Notes: a model not told the origin generated them from the sequence alone. Counted from the first letter of the stretch, positions 52,843 through 62,255 are shown. The stretch is DNA of 64,000 nt from Raineya orbicola (GCF_002843425.1 NZ_NKXO01000006.1:1-64000), one strand, 5' to 3'. Numbers and translations: made by a program.

Positions 52843-53702
52843 TCTTTTACGGCTTTCAGGCTGATATCCAAACTCTTAACCGAGTGGGTCAAGGCTCCCA
52901 CAGAAATAAAATCTACTCCGCATTCGGCAATACTAACAATAGTTTGCTCATTTACCCCCCCCGATGCTTCTGTTTGAAATCTATCACCAATCATCTGCAC
53001 TGCTTTTTTCATATCCGAAAGGCTCATATTATCCAGCATTATGACATCTATGCCACCTACTTCCAAAACTTCTTGCACTTCTTGCAAGTTGCGGGTTTCA
53101 ATTTCTATGCGAATTGAAAGATTTTTTTCCTGTAAATACTTATGAGTTGCTTCTATGGCTTTGCGAATGCCTCCTGCGTAATCAATATGGTTATCTTTGA
53201 GCATAATCATATCATACAGCCCAAAGCGATGATTTTTGCCACCACCAATCCATACAGCCCATTTCTCACAAATTCTAAAATTAGGTGTAGTTTTGCGAGT
53301 GTCTAACAATTTTGCTTTTGTATGAGCAATTTTTTGTTGTAAAAAACGTGTGTAAGTGGCTATTCCACTCATTCTTTGCATACAATTCAGCACCAAACGC
53401 TCCGCCTGCAAAATAGAACGAGCTTTGCCTGAAACATATAGCCCTACATCGCCTTTTTTTACAGCCGAACCATCGCCAATCAAAATTTCTACTTGCAAAG
53501 TTTCATCAACAACCTTGAAAATCATTTCGGCAAGTTCTACTCCCGCCAAAATGCCATCATCTTTGATAAGCAAACGAGCTTTGCCTGTTGCATTTTCAGG
53601 CACAGAAGCGAGCGTAGAATGGTCGCCTTCGCCAATATCTTCTTGCAAAGCAAGTGAAATAAATTTGTGCAGATTTTCGTTGCTTGCGTAAGTAGGTCGC
53701 AT
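52839..53702 (-). CDS. nadC: Nicotinate-nucleotide pyrophosphorylase (carboxylating)
   Basis: Converts quinolinate and PRPP to nicotinate mononucleotide in NAD synthesis. Family blocks are ALQEDIGEGDHSTLAS, ERLVLNCMQRMSGIATYTRF, LLDTRKTTPNFRICEKWAVW, GGGKNHRFGLYDMIMLKDNH and GGIDVIMLDNMSLSDMKKAV, ending EASGGVNEQTI and GVDFISVGALTHSVKSLDIS. At 287 residues it has the normal length. No nadA or nadB adjacent. It is divergent from the FAH-family gene across 54 nt. Confidence 0.97.
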   Translation of the reverse strand: MRPTYASNENLHKFISLALQEDIGEGDHSTLASVPENATGKARLLIKDDGILAGVELAEMIFKVVDETLQVEILIGDGSAVKKGDVGLYVSGKARSILQAERLVLNCMQRMSGIATYTRFLQQKIAHTKAKLLDTRKTTPNFRICEKWAVWIGGGKNHRFGLYDMIMLKDNHIDYAGGIRKAIEATHKYLQEKNLSIRIEIETRNLQEVQEVLEVGGIDVIMLDNMSLSDMKKAVQMIGDRFQTEASGGVNEQTIVSIAECGVDFISVGALTHSVKSLDISLKAVKD

Positions 53703-53756
53703 ATCTTAAAATTTTGCTAATTTTGTCAAGTTTTTTCACTCAGCCAAAGAAAAAGT

Positions 53757-54377
53757 ATGAAAATTTTGTGTATAGGTAAAAACTACGCCAACCACATCGC
53801 AGAAATGCAAAGCGAATTTGATAAATTTTCAGGTGAGCCTGTGGTTTTTCTGAAGCCTGATACCGCTCTCCTGAAAAACAATGCACCTTTTTACTATCCT
53901 GAATTTAGCAAAGAAATTCATCACGAAGTAGAAGTAGTAATCAAAATCAGCCGAGAAGGCAAGCATATTGAAGAAAAATTTGCCCCTAAATACTATGAAG
54001 AAATAGGTTTGGGCATTGATTTTACTGCAAGAGATTTGCAAACCAAGCTCAAACAAAATAGCTATTCTTGGGAACTTTCCAAAGCCTTTGATGGCTCAGC
54101 CGTTGTTTCCGATTTTATTCCTAAAAGCGAATTTGCTGACTTGCAAAATCTTAATTTTTCTTTGGAAGTAAATGGTACAAAGCGACAAGAAGGCAATACC
54201 TCGCTAATGATTTTCAAAATAGACTACATCATTTCTTTTCTTTCTAAATTCTTTACGCTCAAAAAAGGCGACCTTATCTACACAGGTACGCCTGCAGGCG
54301 TGAGAGCTGTGCAAATTGGTGATAGACTTTGCGGATATCTGGAAAATCGGAAAATGTTTGATTTTGAGGTCAAATAA
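53757..54377 (+). CDS. Fumarylacetoacetate hydrolase family protein
   Basis: 206 residues, the short FAH form. The metal-binding Glu residues are in EIHHEVEVVIKISREG and the Asp in GLGIDFTARDLQTKLKQN; KAFDGSAVVSDFI and LIYTGTPAGVRAVQIGD complete the active site. The family includes acylpyruvate hydrolases and oxaloacetate decarboxylases (FAHD1-like), the latter being the closest short form I recall. No pathway neighbours. A -7-like TAATTTTG at 53718-53725 lies 31 nt before the ATG. Confidence 0.9.
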   Translation: MKILCIGKNYANHIAEMQSEFDKFSGEPVVFLKPDTALLKNNAPFYYPEFSKEIHHEVEVVIKISREGKHIEEKFAPKYYEEIGLGIDFTARDLQTKLKQNSYSWELSKAFDGSAVVSDFIPKSEFADLQNLNFSLEVNGTKRQEGNTSLMIFKIDYIISFLSKFFTLKKGDLIYTGTPAGVRAVQIGDRLCGYLENRKMFDFEVK

Positions 54378-54453
54378 ATCAGTATTTTTTTGGCTTTTTC
54401 TCTAAAAATCATTTACTTGTGAAAGTTTTATTCACAAATAAACTTTCTTTGTT

Positions 54454-55029
54454 ATGAACCTCGTAGAAAAAGCCAAAAACATTCTATTAAACCCCAAGCA
54501 GGAATGGGAAGTGAGCAAAGACGAAAAAACAACTTTTAGCTCACTACTGATGGGATATGTTGTGCCTTTATCGTTGATAGGGGCAGTTGCTTATTTTATT
54601 GGTTACGGACTAATTGGAATTGATTTGGGGATAGTCAAGCTCAAAGGATTGGATTGGGGGGCAAAAATGGCTGTTTCCCATATTATTGGAGCAGTGATTG
54701 GTTACGTGGTTACAACTTACATAGTAGATATGCTTGCACCTTCTTTCGCTTCGGAGAAAAATTTAGACAAATCGGCACGTTTGGTGGCTTATTCACAAAC
54801 AGCTTCACTTATTGCGGCAGTTTTCAACATCATTCCTGCTCTTTCTTTTTTAGCTATTGTAGGTTTGTATGGGGCTTATGTAGCTTGGTTAGGCATTACA
54901 CCTATGAAAAACACCCCCGAAGAAAAGAAAGTTACCTATGTAGTAGCCATTATACTCACCTCTGTTGTGATAGGGTTTTTGATAGGATTTATTTCAGGTA
55001 AAATTTTAGGTACAACTCCTTCTTTTTAG
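54454..55029 (+). CDS. Yip1 family membrane protein
   Basis: 191 residues with five membrane segments (VPLSLIGAVAYFIGYGLI, AVSHIIGAVIGYVVTTYIVD, ASLIAAVFNIIPALSFLAIV, LYGAYVAWLGIT, VVAIILTSVVIGFLIGFISG). The opening MNLVEKAKNILLNPKQEWEV is the Yip1-domain start known from Bacteroidota. Function unknown in bacteria. It converges on the iron-sulfur protein gene with a hairpin between them. Confidence 0.85.
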   Translation: MNLVEKAKNILLNPKQEWEVSKDEKTTFSSLLMGYVVPLSLIGAVAYFIGYGLIGIDLGIVKLKGLDWGAKMAVSHIIGAVIGYVVTTYIVDMLAPSFASEKNLDKSARLVAYSQTASLIAAVFNIIPALSFLAIVGLYGAYVAWLGITPMKNTPEEKKVTYVVAIILTSVVIGFLIGFISGKILGTTPSF

Positions 55030-55037
55030 CTAATTTG

Positions 55038-55058
55038 AGGGTTGGGCAATCCAACCCT
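55038..55058. terminator. Hairpin between convergent genes
   Basis: AGGGTTGG (55038-55045) pairs with CCAACCCT (55051-55058), loop GCAAT. Followed on the plus strand by TTCTC, on the minus by CAAATTAG, so only a weak terminator in either direction. Confidence 0.45.
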
Positions 55059-55062
55059 TTCT

Positions 55063-55389
55063 CTACACTGCAAAACTTTCTCCGCACCCGCAAGTACGCG
55101 ATGCATTCGGATTGACAAACTGAAAGCCTTTGCCATTTAAGCCATCGGAAAAATCGAGCGTAGTACCAAGCAGATACAATAGGCTCTTTTTATCTACTAA
55201 AATTTTAATTCCTTTGTCTTCAAACACTTCATCATTAGGCTGAACGTTGCTATCAAACTGCAAATCATACATCAAGCCCGAACAGCCACCTCCTTTTACA
55301 GCTACCCGAATGTTATGTTCATCAGAAAAACCTTCATTCTGACGAATTTCTATTATTTTCTCTTTGGCTTTATCAGTTACACTAATCAT
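55063..55389 (-). CDS. Iron-sulfur cluster assembly A-type carrier (HesB/IscA/ErpA)
   Basis: 108 residues. The three conserved Cys are in VKGGGCSGLMYDLQFD and at the end in SRTCGCGESFAV, as C-x-C. A-type carriers receive an Fe-S cluster from the scaffold and deliver it to apo-proteins. The protein could be ErpA, IscA or SufA, which sequence alone does not separate, and no isc/suf genes are near. Divergent from the rlmI-like gene. Confidence 0.95.
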   Translation of the reverse strand: MISVTDKAKEKIIEIRQNEGFSDEHNIRVAVKGGGCSGLMYDLQFDSNVQPNDEVFEDKGIKILVDKKSLLYLLGTTLDFSDGLNGKGFQFVNPNASRTCGCGESFAV

Positions 55390-55509
55390 AGGTTACAACT
55401 TGAATTTTCTTGATAAAACCAAAGTTTTCATCAAAAAGTTCAAAAATTTCGGTTTGGCGAGCTTTGTAGAATTTACTAACTTGCAAGCCATTTTTGTGAA
55501 AAATCAGTT

Positions 55510-56691
55510 ATGGAGAATTTAGTTCTAAAATCGGGAAGAGAGCGTTCCGTAGAACATCAGCACGCTTGGATTTATTCGGGAGCTATCAAAGAATTTCCTA
55601 AAAAAGCCGAGCAAGGCGATATTGTAAAAGTAGTAGATAACAAGCAAAATTTTTTGGGATATGGCTTTTACGCTCCTAAAAATCAGATAGCTTGCAGAAT
55701 GTTTTATTTCGGTAAAAAAGAAATAGAATTACGTGAAAATTTTTGGAAAGAGAAAATTTGGAAAGCCTACGAGCTACGTAAAAAATATGTTATCAGTCAA
55801 GATACTAATGCTTACCGACTGCTTTTTTCCGAAGGAGATGGCTTGCCCGGCGTGATTGTAGATGTCTATGACCAAGTAGCTTCGGTGCAAATTTTACACA
55901 AAGGTATTGAAAAAATTTATCATATTCTTATTCAGGCTTTGCGTGAAATAGGTTTAGAATACATTTATCTCAAAACCAAAGAAAACAGCCGCAGATTAGA
56001 ACAAATTGATATTCCCGAGGGTTGGGTGGATAATGTTATTCCACAAGAAAAAACAATCATTTCCGAAAATGGCTTGCTTTTTGGCGTTGATGTAGAAAAA
56101 GGACAAAAAACAGGTTTCTTCCTTGACCAAAGAGAAAACCGAGCCTTACTAAAATCTTATGCCAAAGGCAAAAGAGTGCTAAATACATTTAGCTATACAG
56201 GTGGATTTAGCGTATATGCCGCAGCAGGCGAAGCCGAGGAGGTTATTTCGGTAGATATTTCCAAGGAAGTTTGTGCAGAAGCCGAAAAGAATATGCAAAT
56301 GAATTTTCCTAACTATCGCAAACATCAGGCTTTTGCAGAAGATTGTTTTTTGTATCTGAAAAAAATACCTGAAAATTACTACGACCTTATCGTTTTAGAC
56401 CCGCCTGCTTTTGCCAAGACAGCTCAAAATGTACCCAACGCCGCTCGTGGCTACAAAGAAATCAATATGCAGGCTTTCAAAAAAATACAAAGCGGGGGAC
56501 TGGTTTTTACCTTTTCTTGTTCGGGGAGCGTGGATAGAGATTTGTTTCGTAAAATTGTATTTGGTGCGGCGGCAGATGTTGGCAGAGATATTAAAATTTT
56601 GCACCAACTCACCCAACCACCCGACCACCCCATCAGTATCTATCACCCCGAAAGCGAATACCTGAAAGGATTAGTATTGTATGTTAGCTAA
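55510..56691 (+). CDS. Class I rRNA large-subunit methyltransferase, RlmI-like
   Basis: 393 residues. An N-terminal PUA domain (LKSGRERSVEHQHAWIYSGA), then a SAM fold: NTFSYTGGFSVYAAAGEAEE (motif I), DLIVLDPPAFAKTAQN (motif IV) and FTFSCSGSVDRDLFRK with the catalytic Cys region. This matches the RlmI family, which methylates C1962 of 23S rRNA at C5. Length is standard. It converges on lptD; the two stop codons are adjacent with no intergenic base. Confidence 0.92.
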   Translation: MENLVLKSGRERSVEHQHAWIYSGAIKEFPKKAEQGDIVKVVDNKQNFLGYGFYAPKNQIACRMFYFGKKEIELRENFWKEKIWKAYELRKKYVISQDTNAYRLLFSEGDGLPGVIVDVYDQVASVQILHKGIEKIYHILIQALREIGLEYIYLKTKENSRRLEQIDIPEGWVDNVIPQEKTIISENGLLFGVDVEKGQKTGFFLDQRENRALLKSYAKGKRVLNTFSYTGGFSVYAAAGEAEEVISVDISKEVCAEAEKNMQMNFPNYRKHQAFAEDCFLYLKKIPENYYDLIVLDPPAFAKTAQNVPNAARGYKEINMQAFKKIQSGGLVFTFSCSGSVDRDLFRKIVFGAAADVGRDIKILHQLTQPPDHPISIYHPESEYLKGLVLYVS

Positions 56692-59490
56692 CTATCTGTC
56701 GTAGGTAGTACGACGACGCTCTACCTTCAAATCTCGTAAAGTAGCGGCATTGGCATTGAATCGGAAAAAGTAAGACTGAAATTGTCCAAAAGGTTGCCAA
56801 TCAAAGCTCATTTGCCAGCAGTGCAAATTACGTGTAAAACTAAATTGCGAAGGACCAAAACCTTTGGCTCGGAAATCGTAACTGCTGTTGAATACTAATT
56901 TCCAATTTTTCGTAAGGCTTACATCTCCCGAAAAATTGAAAGTTTGAGTGAAATTTTCCTGCACATTAGCAAAATTGTAGCTCAAATTATAGTTGAGTAC
57001 CAAATTCCAAGTAACATCAAAATCTACATAGCGGTTGATACTTGCTAATGGGTTTTGCACAGTGCTGGTCTGTAAGCCCTGCGTACCACTCATAGGGTTC
57101 AATAGATTAGCGGGCAAGTCGCCTCCTGCCCCTCTACCACCTGCGGGCATTGCAGAGGTAGGTGTTGTAGCCTTTTTCTTAAAAAAATCAGGGTTAAGAG
57201 CCGTAGAAAAACTCAAATTTGCAGAAGTAATTTTCCCCAAACGCCCTTTTTCCCAAGCCAAATCAAAGGTTTTTTCTCGGCGAATTTGATTATTTACAAG
57301 AGTATCTCGGTATAGATAAGGGTCTAAACTGGCAGTTAGCCCAATATCCAAACGATTCAGCAGACGCACACGCGTATTCATATTCACATTTGCCCAAGCA
57401 TACTGATTTTTAGAGCGGTCGGCAAGCATATTGTAAGAAGTATTTAAGCCGATTTCATCAAGCAAAGAGATAACTTGGGGTTTGGCTTTGCCTGATGTGT
57501 CATTTTTAGGTAAAACTTTTGCCTCAATTTTGTTACGCAAATTGATAGAAACCGAACCCGATTGCCCTTGTCCAGGTGCTCCATCAAAAATCGGTAAATT
57601 CTGATAGATAGGTAAAAAAATGGTTTGCCCTGTACCTATACGCACCGATTTTACACCCGTTTGCACATTTTGCTGATAAAAACCAAATTTTGCTTGTGAA
57701 AAATCGGGCGTATAAGAAAGCGAAACATTCGGAATAATCGTATGCCGAATAGCTTGCAAGCGTCCTTTGCTTTTAGGGAAATTGTAAAATCCGTAAATAT
57801 TTGTAGAAAAGCCCAAAGAAAAATTGTAGCGATAGGTGCTTCCCCAACGGCGTGAAGTATCTACCCTTACTGCACCACGCAACGTATTTGTTTGAGCATC
57901 AAAGATTTCTTGCCAAACATAAGAGAACCTTCTTTGATGAAAAGTTTGTGAAATATTGAACCCAAAACTTCCATTAAAATATCTTAAAACCTTGAAAGGA
58001 ACTGAAAGGGTACTATTGTGGGTAATATTGAGCCGAGCATTTTGCAAGAAAAGTCCAAAATTTTCAGGACGAAAAGCATAAATGCTATCTTTGCGAATTT
58101 GAGTAGTTTCAAAACCCAATCCGCCTGTCCCTTGTACCTGATTGTTGATGGTGTTATTCGCCGTGAGGTTGTAATTGATGCCAATGGTAGAAAAGAAACT
58201 TTTAGGACTTTTTACCAAAGTTTTGAAAGGAAAAATTTGGTTCATTGTGAAATTAAAATCAGGCAAATTGAGCGTAACGAGGTTTCTTTGCAAATCTTGC
58301 TGATGACGTCCCGCAAGCGAAAGAGCAAAAGGTAGTCCCTTGAAACTTTTGGAATAATTTACAGCGGAATTGAGGTTGGTGGTAATAAGTTGATTGATAT
58401 TGGTAACGCTGGTCTGATTGAAACGAGAACTGGCAATATTGGCATTAGCCGAAAAATTACCTGTTCCTTTGCTTTCGGGACGATGACTCCACGTCAGGCT
58501 GAACTGCCCTGTTTTATTGCGATTGAACTCGTCCAAAGGTTTATCCCATAAACTACGATAACTAAAATTAAAACCTCCACTAAAAGCATAACGTTTTTTG
58601 TAGTTGCTCGTAACCGCAAAACCCCAATTTCCGTAAGTATAAATTTCAGTAGTGAGTGTAGCATCAAGGTAATCGCTAATTGCCCAGTAATACCCTCCTC
58701 CTCGTAAAAAAAAGCCATTTTCACGCGACTCACCATATTCGGGAATGATTATTCCTGACACTTTTTCTTTGGGTTTGGGAAAAATACCAAAAGCAAATCC
58801 CAAGGGCGTAGGTACGCCGCCCACCTCCATATAAAAAGGTCCTGCTACTACATTCTGATTTTTCGTAACCTTGATTTTCTTTGCTACTATCCGAAAATGT
58901 GGAACTGCCAAATCGCAAGTGGTGTAATGCCCATTTTGAATACAAAGTTCGTTTTCAGCATCTTTTTTTACCCTTTTACCTGCTACAAACCCCTCACCCT
59001 GCTTAGTTACAATATTGAAAATCAATCCTTTTTGTGTTTCTAAATTGTAATCTACCGAGTCCATAGCAAACTCTTCGGTTTTTTCTTTGAGCAAAGGTTT
59101 ATCCACAAGTTTGTTTTTCCGAATAGAGTCTAATTTTGGACGAGCCTTTACAATTTGAGTGCCTAAATCCACAAAAATTTTTGCCGCTTTCAGTTGCGTT
59201 TCGCCGTAATCAATCTGGGCTTTTTCATACATTGCGGCTTTTTTCTTTTTGATTTGTATTTTCACTGAATCCTTTGCCTGAAACTTTACGGTGGTACGAA
59301 TTTCAGAAGCATTTTTGGTTTTAGGTAAAGTATCGCGAGGGTTTGTGGTACGAATTTTGCCCAAACTATCAATGCCTATTTGCAAAGTATCCGTTTTTTG
59401 GGCTTGGGCAAAAGAAAATACAAAATAGCATAACAAAATGCTACTCAAACGAATAAAAATTTGTATATTTGCCCTACTAATGAGTTTCAC
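56692..59490 (-). CDS. Bacteroidota-type LPS-assembly protein LptD
   Basis: 932 residues. The signal peptide SILLCYFVFSFAQAQ is preceded by a GTG start at 59490. The N-terminal OstA-like domain contains DYNLETQKGLIFNIVTKQGE, ENELCIQNGHYTTCDLAVPH and FYMEVGGVPTPLGFAFGIFP with a Cys pair, as in LptD. The C-terminal 600 residues are a large beta-barrel (HRPESKGTGNFSANANIASS, YNYNLSYNFANVQENFTQTF as examples). It inserts LPS or related lipids into the outer leaflet. No lptA or lptE nearby. The gene is divergent from the amidase, with only 17 nt between the start codons, so the promoters must reach into each other. Confidence 0.9.
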   Translation of the reverse strand: MKLISRANIQIFIRLSSILLCYFVFSFAQAQKTDTLQIGIDSLGKIRTTNPRDTLPKTKNASEIRTTVKFQAKDSVKIQIKKKKAAMYEKAQIDYGETQLKAAKIFVDLGTQIVKARPKLDSIRKNKLVDKPLLKEKTEEFAMDSVDYNLETQKGLIFNIVTKQGEGFVAGKRVKKDAENELCIQNGHYTTCDLAVPHFRIVAKKIKVTKNQNVVAGPFYMEVGGVPTPLGFAFGIFPKPKEKVSGIIIPEYGESRENGFFLRGGGYYWAISDYLDATLTTEIYTYGNWGFAVTSNYKKRYAFSGGFNFSYRSLWDKPLDEFNRNKTGQFSLTWSHRPESKGTGNFSANANIASSRFNQTSVTNINQLITTNLNSAVNYSKSFKGLPFALSLAGRHQQDLQRNLVTLNLPDFNFTMNQIFPFKTLVKSPKSFFSTIGINYNLTANNTINNQVQGTGGLGFETTQIRKDSIYAFRPENFGLFLQNARLNITHNSTLSVPFKVLRYFNGSFGFNISQTFHQRRFSYVWQEIFDAQTNTLRGAVRVDTSRRWGSTYRYNFSLGFSTNIYGFYNFPKSKGRLQAIRHTIIPNVSLSYTPDFSQAKFGFYQQNVQTGVKSVRIGTGQTIFLPIYQNLPIFDGAPGQGQSGSVSINLRNKIEAKVLPKNDTSGKAKPQVISLLDEIGLNTSYNMLADRSKNQYAWANVNMNTRVRLLNRLDIGLTASLDPYLYRDTLVNNQIRREKTFDLAWEKGRLGKITSANLSFSTALNPDFFKKKATTPTSAMPAGGRGAGGDLPANLLNPMSGTQGLQTSTVQNPLASINRYVDFDVTWNLVLNYNLSYNFANVQENFTQTFNFSGDVSLTKNWKLVFNSSYDFRAKGFGPSQFSFTRNLHCWQMSFDWQPFGQFQSYFFRFNANAATLRDLKVERRRTTYDR
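59464..59471 (+). promoter_or_regulatory. Candidate -7 box of the amidase gene, inside lptD
   Basis: TATATTTG matches TAnnTTTG and lies 37 nt before the amidase ATG at 59508, within the first codons of the divergent lptD gene. No clear TTG at -33. Confidence 0.4.
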
Positions 59491-59507
59491 AAGCCAATAC
59501 AGTGAAA

Positions 59508-60362
59508 ATGGGAAGCAGACTTTTTCAAAATTCCTGCAAAACTATCAAAAAAAAGTATAGTTGGAGTATTTTTTCAGTAGCAATTATTGTGCTAATATTC
59601 GTAAGCCTTGCTTCTGTTTCTCCTAAAAAGCCTTTCTTGTACAAGATTCGTACCGTCGTGATAGACCCCGGACACGGCGGACAAGACCCTGGAACTATTC
59701 ACCCCACCAAAAAAATTCAAGAAAAAGACATTGTTTTGCCCGTGGCACTTGAATTGGGAGCTACTATCAAAAAGTATCTCCCCGAAGTGAATGTAATTTA
59801 TACCCGTACTACCGACACTTTTGTAGAGCTTTACAAAAGAGCTGAAATTGCTAATCGTAGCAATGCAGACGTATTCATTTCTTTGCATTGCAATGCAATG
59901 GACATCAAAAAAGATAAGAAAAGAGCAGAAGTGAAAGGTTTAGAAGTGTTTGTAATGGGTCCTCACGCCAATCAGGAAAACTTGGAGGTTGCCAAACGTG
60001 AAAATGCTGTTATTCTTTTGGAAGATAACTATAAGAAAAATTACGGCGGTTTTGACCCTAATTCGCCACAAGCCCATATCATAATGACCTCTATCCAAAA
60101 CAATTACCTTGAAAACAGCCTGCATTTAGCTACTCTCATTGATAAACAATTCAGTGAGAGACTGCACCGCCCTACACGCGGCATTAAGCAAGCTGGTTTT
60201 GTGGTATTACGAAGAGTGGCTTGCACAAGCATTTTGGTAGAACTCGGCTATGTAACCAACGATGAAGAAGTAGAATATATGACCGACACTTGGAATCAGA
60301 CCTTAATGGCTTCGGCAATTTACAGAGCATTCCGAGATTTTAAGAATGAAGTAGAAAAATAA
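59508..60362 (+). CDS. N-acetylmuramoyl-L-alanine amidase (AmiC-like, Amidase_3)
   Basis: 284 residues. A membrane or signal segment (SIFSVAIIVLIFVSLASVSP) is followed by an Amidase_3 domain: VVIDPGHGGQDPGTIHPTKK with the first His, KDIVLPVALELGATIKK with the Glu position, DVFISLHCNAMDIKKDKKRA with the second His, and ACTSILVELGYVTNDEEVEY with the final Glu. It cuts the bond between muramic acid and peptide during cell separation. A GTG lies two codons upstream at 59502. The acyltransferase gene follows after 74 nt. Confidence 0.94.
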   Translation: MGSRLFQNSCKTIKKKYSWSIFSVAIIVLIFVSLASVSPKKPFLYKIRTVVIDPGHGGQDPGTIHPTKKIQEKDIVLPVALELGATIKKYLPEVNVIYTRTTDTFVELYKRAEIANRSNADVFISLHCNAMDIKKDKKRAEVKGLEVFVMGPHANQENLEVAKRENAVILLEDNYKKNYGGFDPNSPQAHIIMTSIQNNYLENSLHLATLIDKQFSERLHRPTRGIKQAGFVVLRRVACTSILVELGYVTNDEEVEYMTDTWNQTLMASAIYRAFRDFKNEVEK

Positions 60363-60436
60363 GTTCCTTTCTACAAACAATTAAACAAATTTTACAGAAT
60401 TTTGTTAATTTTATACGAATTTTTATACGCTTTCTG

Positions 60437-61027
60437 ATGTTTTTATTAAAAATTTTCGCAAAAGTTCTCTTGTTCTTTTCAGGTTGGAAAGTAATAGGAC
60501 AAATCCCCCAAACTCCCAAAACGGTAATGGTCGCCGCACCACATACAAGCAACTGGGATTTTTTTTACACTATGGTCATTTTTTCCTCATTAGGCATACG
60601 AATACGCTTTTTAGGGAAAAAAAGCCTTTTTAAGTTTCCTTTGGGCTTATTGATGCGTTTTTTTGGTGGAATACCCGTAGATAGGAGCAAAAGTAATAAT
60701 TTAGTGAGTGCCGCCGCTGAAATTATTCGCAAATCAAAAAAAATTATTTTGCTTGTGCCTGTGGAAGGTACGCGTAGCTATACCGAAGGCTGGAAATCTG
60801 GGTTTTATTATATTGCCCAAGAAGCAAATGTACCCATTAGTTTAGGATTTTTGGATTATGCACGCAAAGAAGGCGGTTTCTTTGATGATTTATTTTACCC
60901 ATCAGGCAACTATGTAGAAGATTTAGAGAAAATTCAACTTTATTACAAAGATATTCAAGGCAAATACCCTGAAAAATCATCGTTATACCAAAAATTTGGA
61001 AAAGCAGTTATCAATCCCCCAAAATAA
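60437..61027 (+). CDS. Lysophospholipid acyltransferase family protein (PlsC-like)
   Basis: 196 residues. The acyltransferase motif H-x4-D is in APHTSNWDFFYTMVIFSSLG, with GIPVDRSKSNNLVSAAAEII (motif II/III) and VPVEGTRSYTEGWKSGFYYI as the E-G-T-R motif. N-terminal hydrophobic part (FLLKIFAKVLLFFSGWKVIG) tethers it to the inner membrane. It probably transfers an acyl chain to a lysophospholipid or similar lipid. Same strand as the amidase and the AAA ATPase, 6 nt before the latter. Confidence 0.92.
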   Translation: MFLLKIFAKVLLFFSGWKVIGQIPQTPKTVMVAAPHTSNWDFFYTMVIFSSLGIRIRFLGKKSLFKFPLGLLMRFFGGIPVDRSKSNNLVSAAAEIIRKSKKIILLVPVEGTRSYTEGWKSGFYYIAQEANVPISLGFLDYARKEGGFFDDLFYPSGNYVEDLEKIQLYYKDIQGKYPEKSSLYQKFGKAVINPPK

Positions 61028-61033
61028 TGCACT

Positions 61034-62170
61034 ATGAGTATGAAATTAAGTAGTCGTTTAGATATTTTAAGATATATTCGCGAAAGTCGCCACGAAGACG
61101 AAGGAAGTTTTGATAAATTTCTCCCCTTTAATACCAAAATCTTAAATGGCGATTGGAATGAACCTATCAATACGCAACAGCTTTATTTGAGCCTTTCAGG
61201 CAAACTACCCAGCACTTTATTTGCACATAACGTCAATACCAAAAAAGCTAAGGCTTGGATTGAAAGAAACTTCCAAGAAGAAATTGAGCATCGGTTCAAT
61301 TCCCGAAATTTCAATCAAAAAACAAAAAAGTTTATAGATTGGCAGAGCGTGTATTTGCTAAAAAATGGTAGCATTATAGATATAAGTGTTCGCAGTAATG
61401 GTGTAGCTTGCTTTTTTAGTGAAGAGAACAGCCTGCAAGCAGAAACTATTATCAAAGAAACTTCCAAGTTCAAACGCAAATCCTCTCGATTGAAGCCGAG
61501 CATTTCGGTCATTATCAATACTTCTATGGGAGGTTTTGATACCAAATCTATTGATGTCATCGCTCCACAACTAAATATTGAAGATAACTACAACGACGAC
61601 TTTCTGCCCATACACGAAACTATTCTCAAAAGACTTTCTCAAAAGAATGATAAGGGTTTAGTGCTTTTGCACGGAAAGCCGGGTACGGGTAAAACTTCCT
61701 ACATTCGTTATCTAATTTCCAAAGTGAAAAAAAACATTATTTTCTTGCCTCCTCATTTGGCTCTTTCTCTTACCAGTCCCGACCTTATTTCCCTTGTTTT
61801 AGAAAACACCAACTCTATTTTTGTCATTGAAGATGCTGAAAATCTGATTGTAAGTCGTGATTCTGAACAATATTCGCCTGTTTCAACCCTGTTAAATCTA
61901 ACAGACGGCTTACTTTCCGATTCACTTTCTATTCAGATTATTTGTACTTTCAATACTGATATTAGCCGAATTGATAAAGCTCTTATGCGGAAAGGTAGGC
62001 TAATTGCAAAATATGAATTCAGACCTTTGGAAATAGAAAAAGCCCAAAAATTAGTAGATAAGTTAGGCTTGAATAAAACCATTACCGAGCCTACTACCCT
62101 TGCAGAGATTTACAATAACGAGGAAATTATCACTGAAAACTACACTGAACCTCGTAGAATCGGTTTTTAG
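61034..62170 (+). CDS. AAA family ATPase (Bcs1-like core) with a novel N-terminal domain
   Basis: 378 residues. The ATPase core is residues 205-350: Walker A in LLHGKPGTGKTSYIRYLI, Walker B in SIFVIEDAENLIV, sensor in QIICTFNTDISRIDKALMRK and the Arg in RKGRLIAKYEF. This is a short AAA module of the Bcs1/FtsH-adjacent type. Residues 1-200 form a domain I do not recognise, with WIERNFQEEIEHRFNSRNFN and IDISVRSNGVACFFSEE. Substrate unknown. It starts 6 nt after the acyltransferase stop, so the two are in one operon. Confidence 0.85.
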   Translation: MSMKLSSRLDILRYIRESRHEDEGSFDKFLPFNTKILNGDWNEPINTQQLYLSLSGKLPSTLFAHNVNTKKAKAWIERNFQEEIEHRFNSRNFNQKTKKFIDWQSVYLLKNGSIIDISVRSNGVACFFSEENSLQAETIIKETSKFKRKSSRLKPSISVIINTSMGGFDTKSIDVIAPQLNIEDNYNDDFLPIHETILKRLSQKNDKGLVLLHGKPGTGKTSYIRYLISKVKKNIIFLPPHLALSLTSPDLISLVLENTNSIFVIEDAENLIVSRDSEQYSPVSTLLNLTDGLLSDSLSIQIICTFNTDISRIDKALMRKGRLIAKYEFRPLEIEKAQKLVDKLGLNKTITEPTTLAEIYNNEEIITENYTEPRRIGF

Positions 62171-62183
62171 CCTAATAAACTAT

Positions 62184-62218
62184 AAGTGGCAATTTCGCAA
62201 TTAGTGAAATTGCCACTT
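62184..62218. repeat. Perfect 13-bp inverted repeat between convergent genes
   Basis: AAGTGGCAATTTC (62184-62196) pairs exactly with GAAATTGCCACTT (62206-62218), loop of 9 bases. There is no T-tract on either side, so it is not a typical intrinsic terminator. Likely a transcript-end structure between the AAA ATPase and universal stress genes. Confidence 0.55.
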
Positions 62219-62255
62219 GTTATGCTCACTCCACCCGCCACATAAAAGTTTGTTT

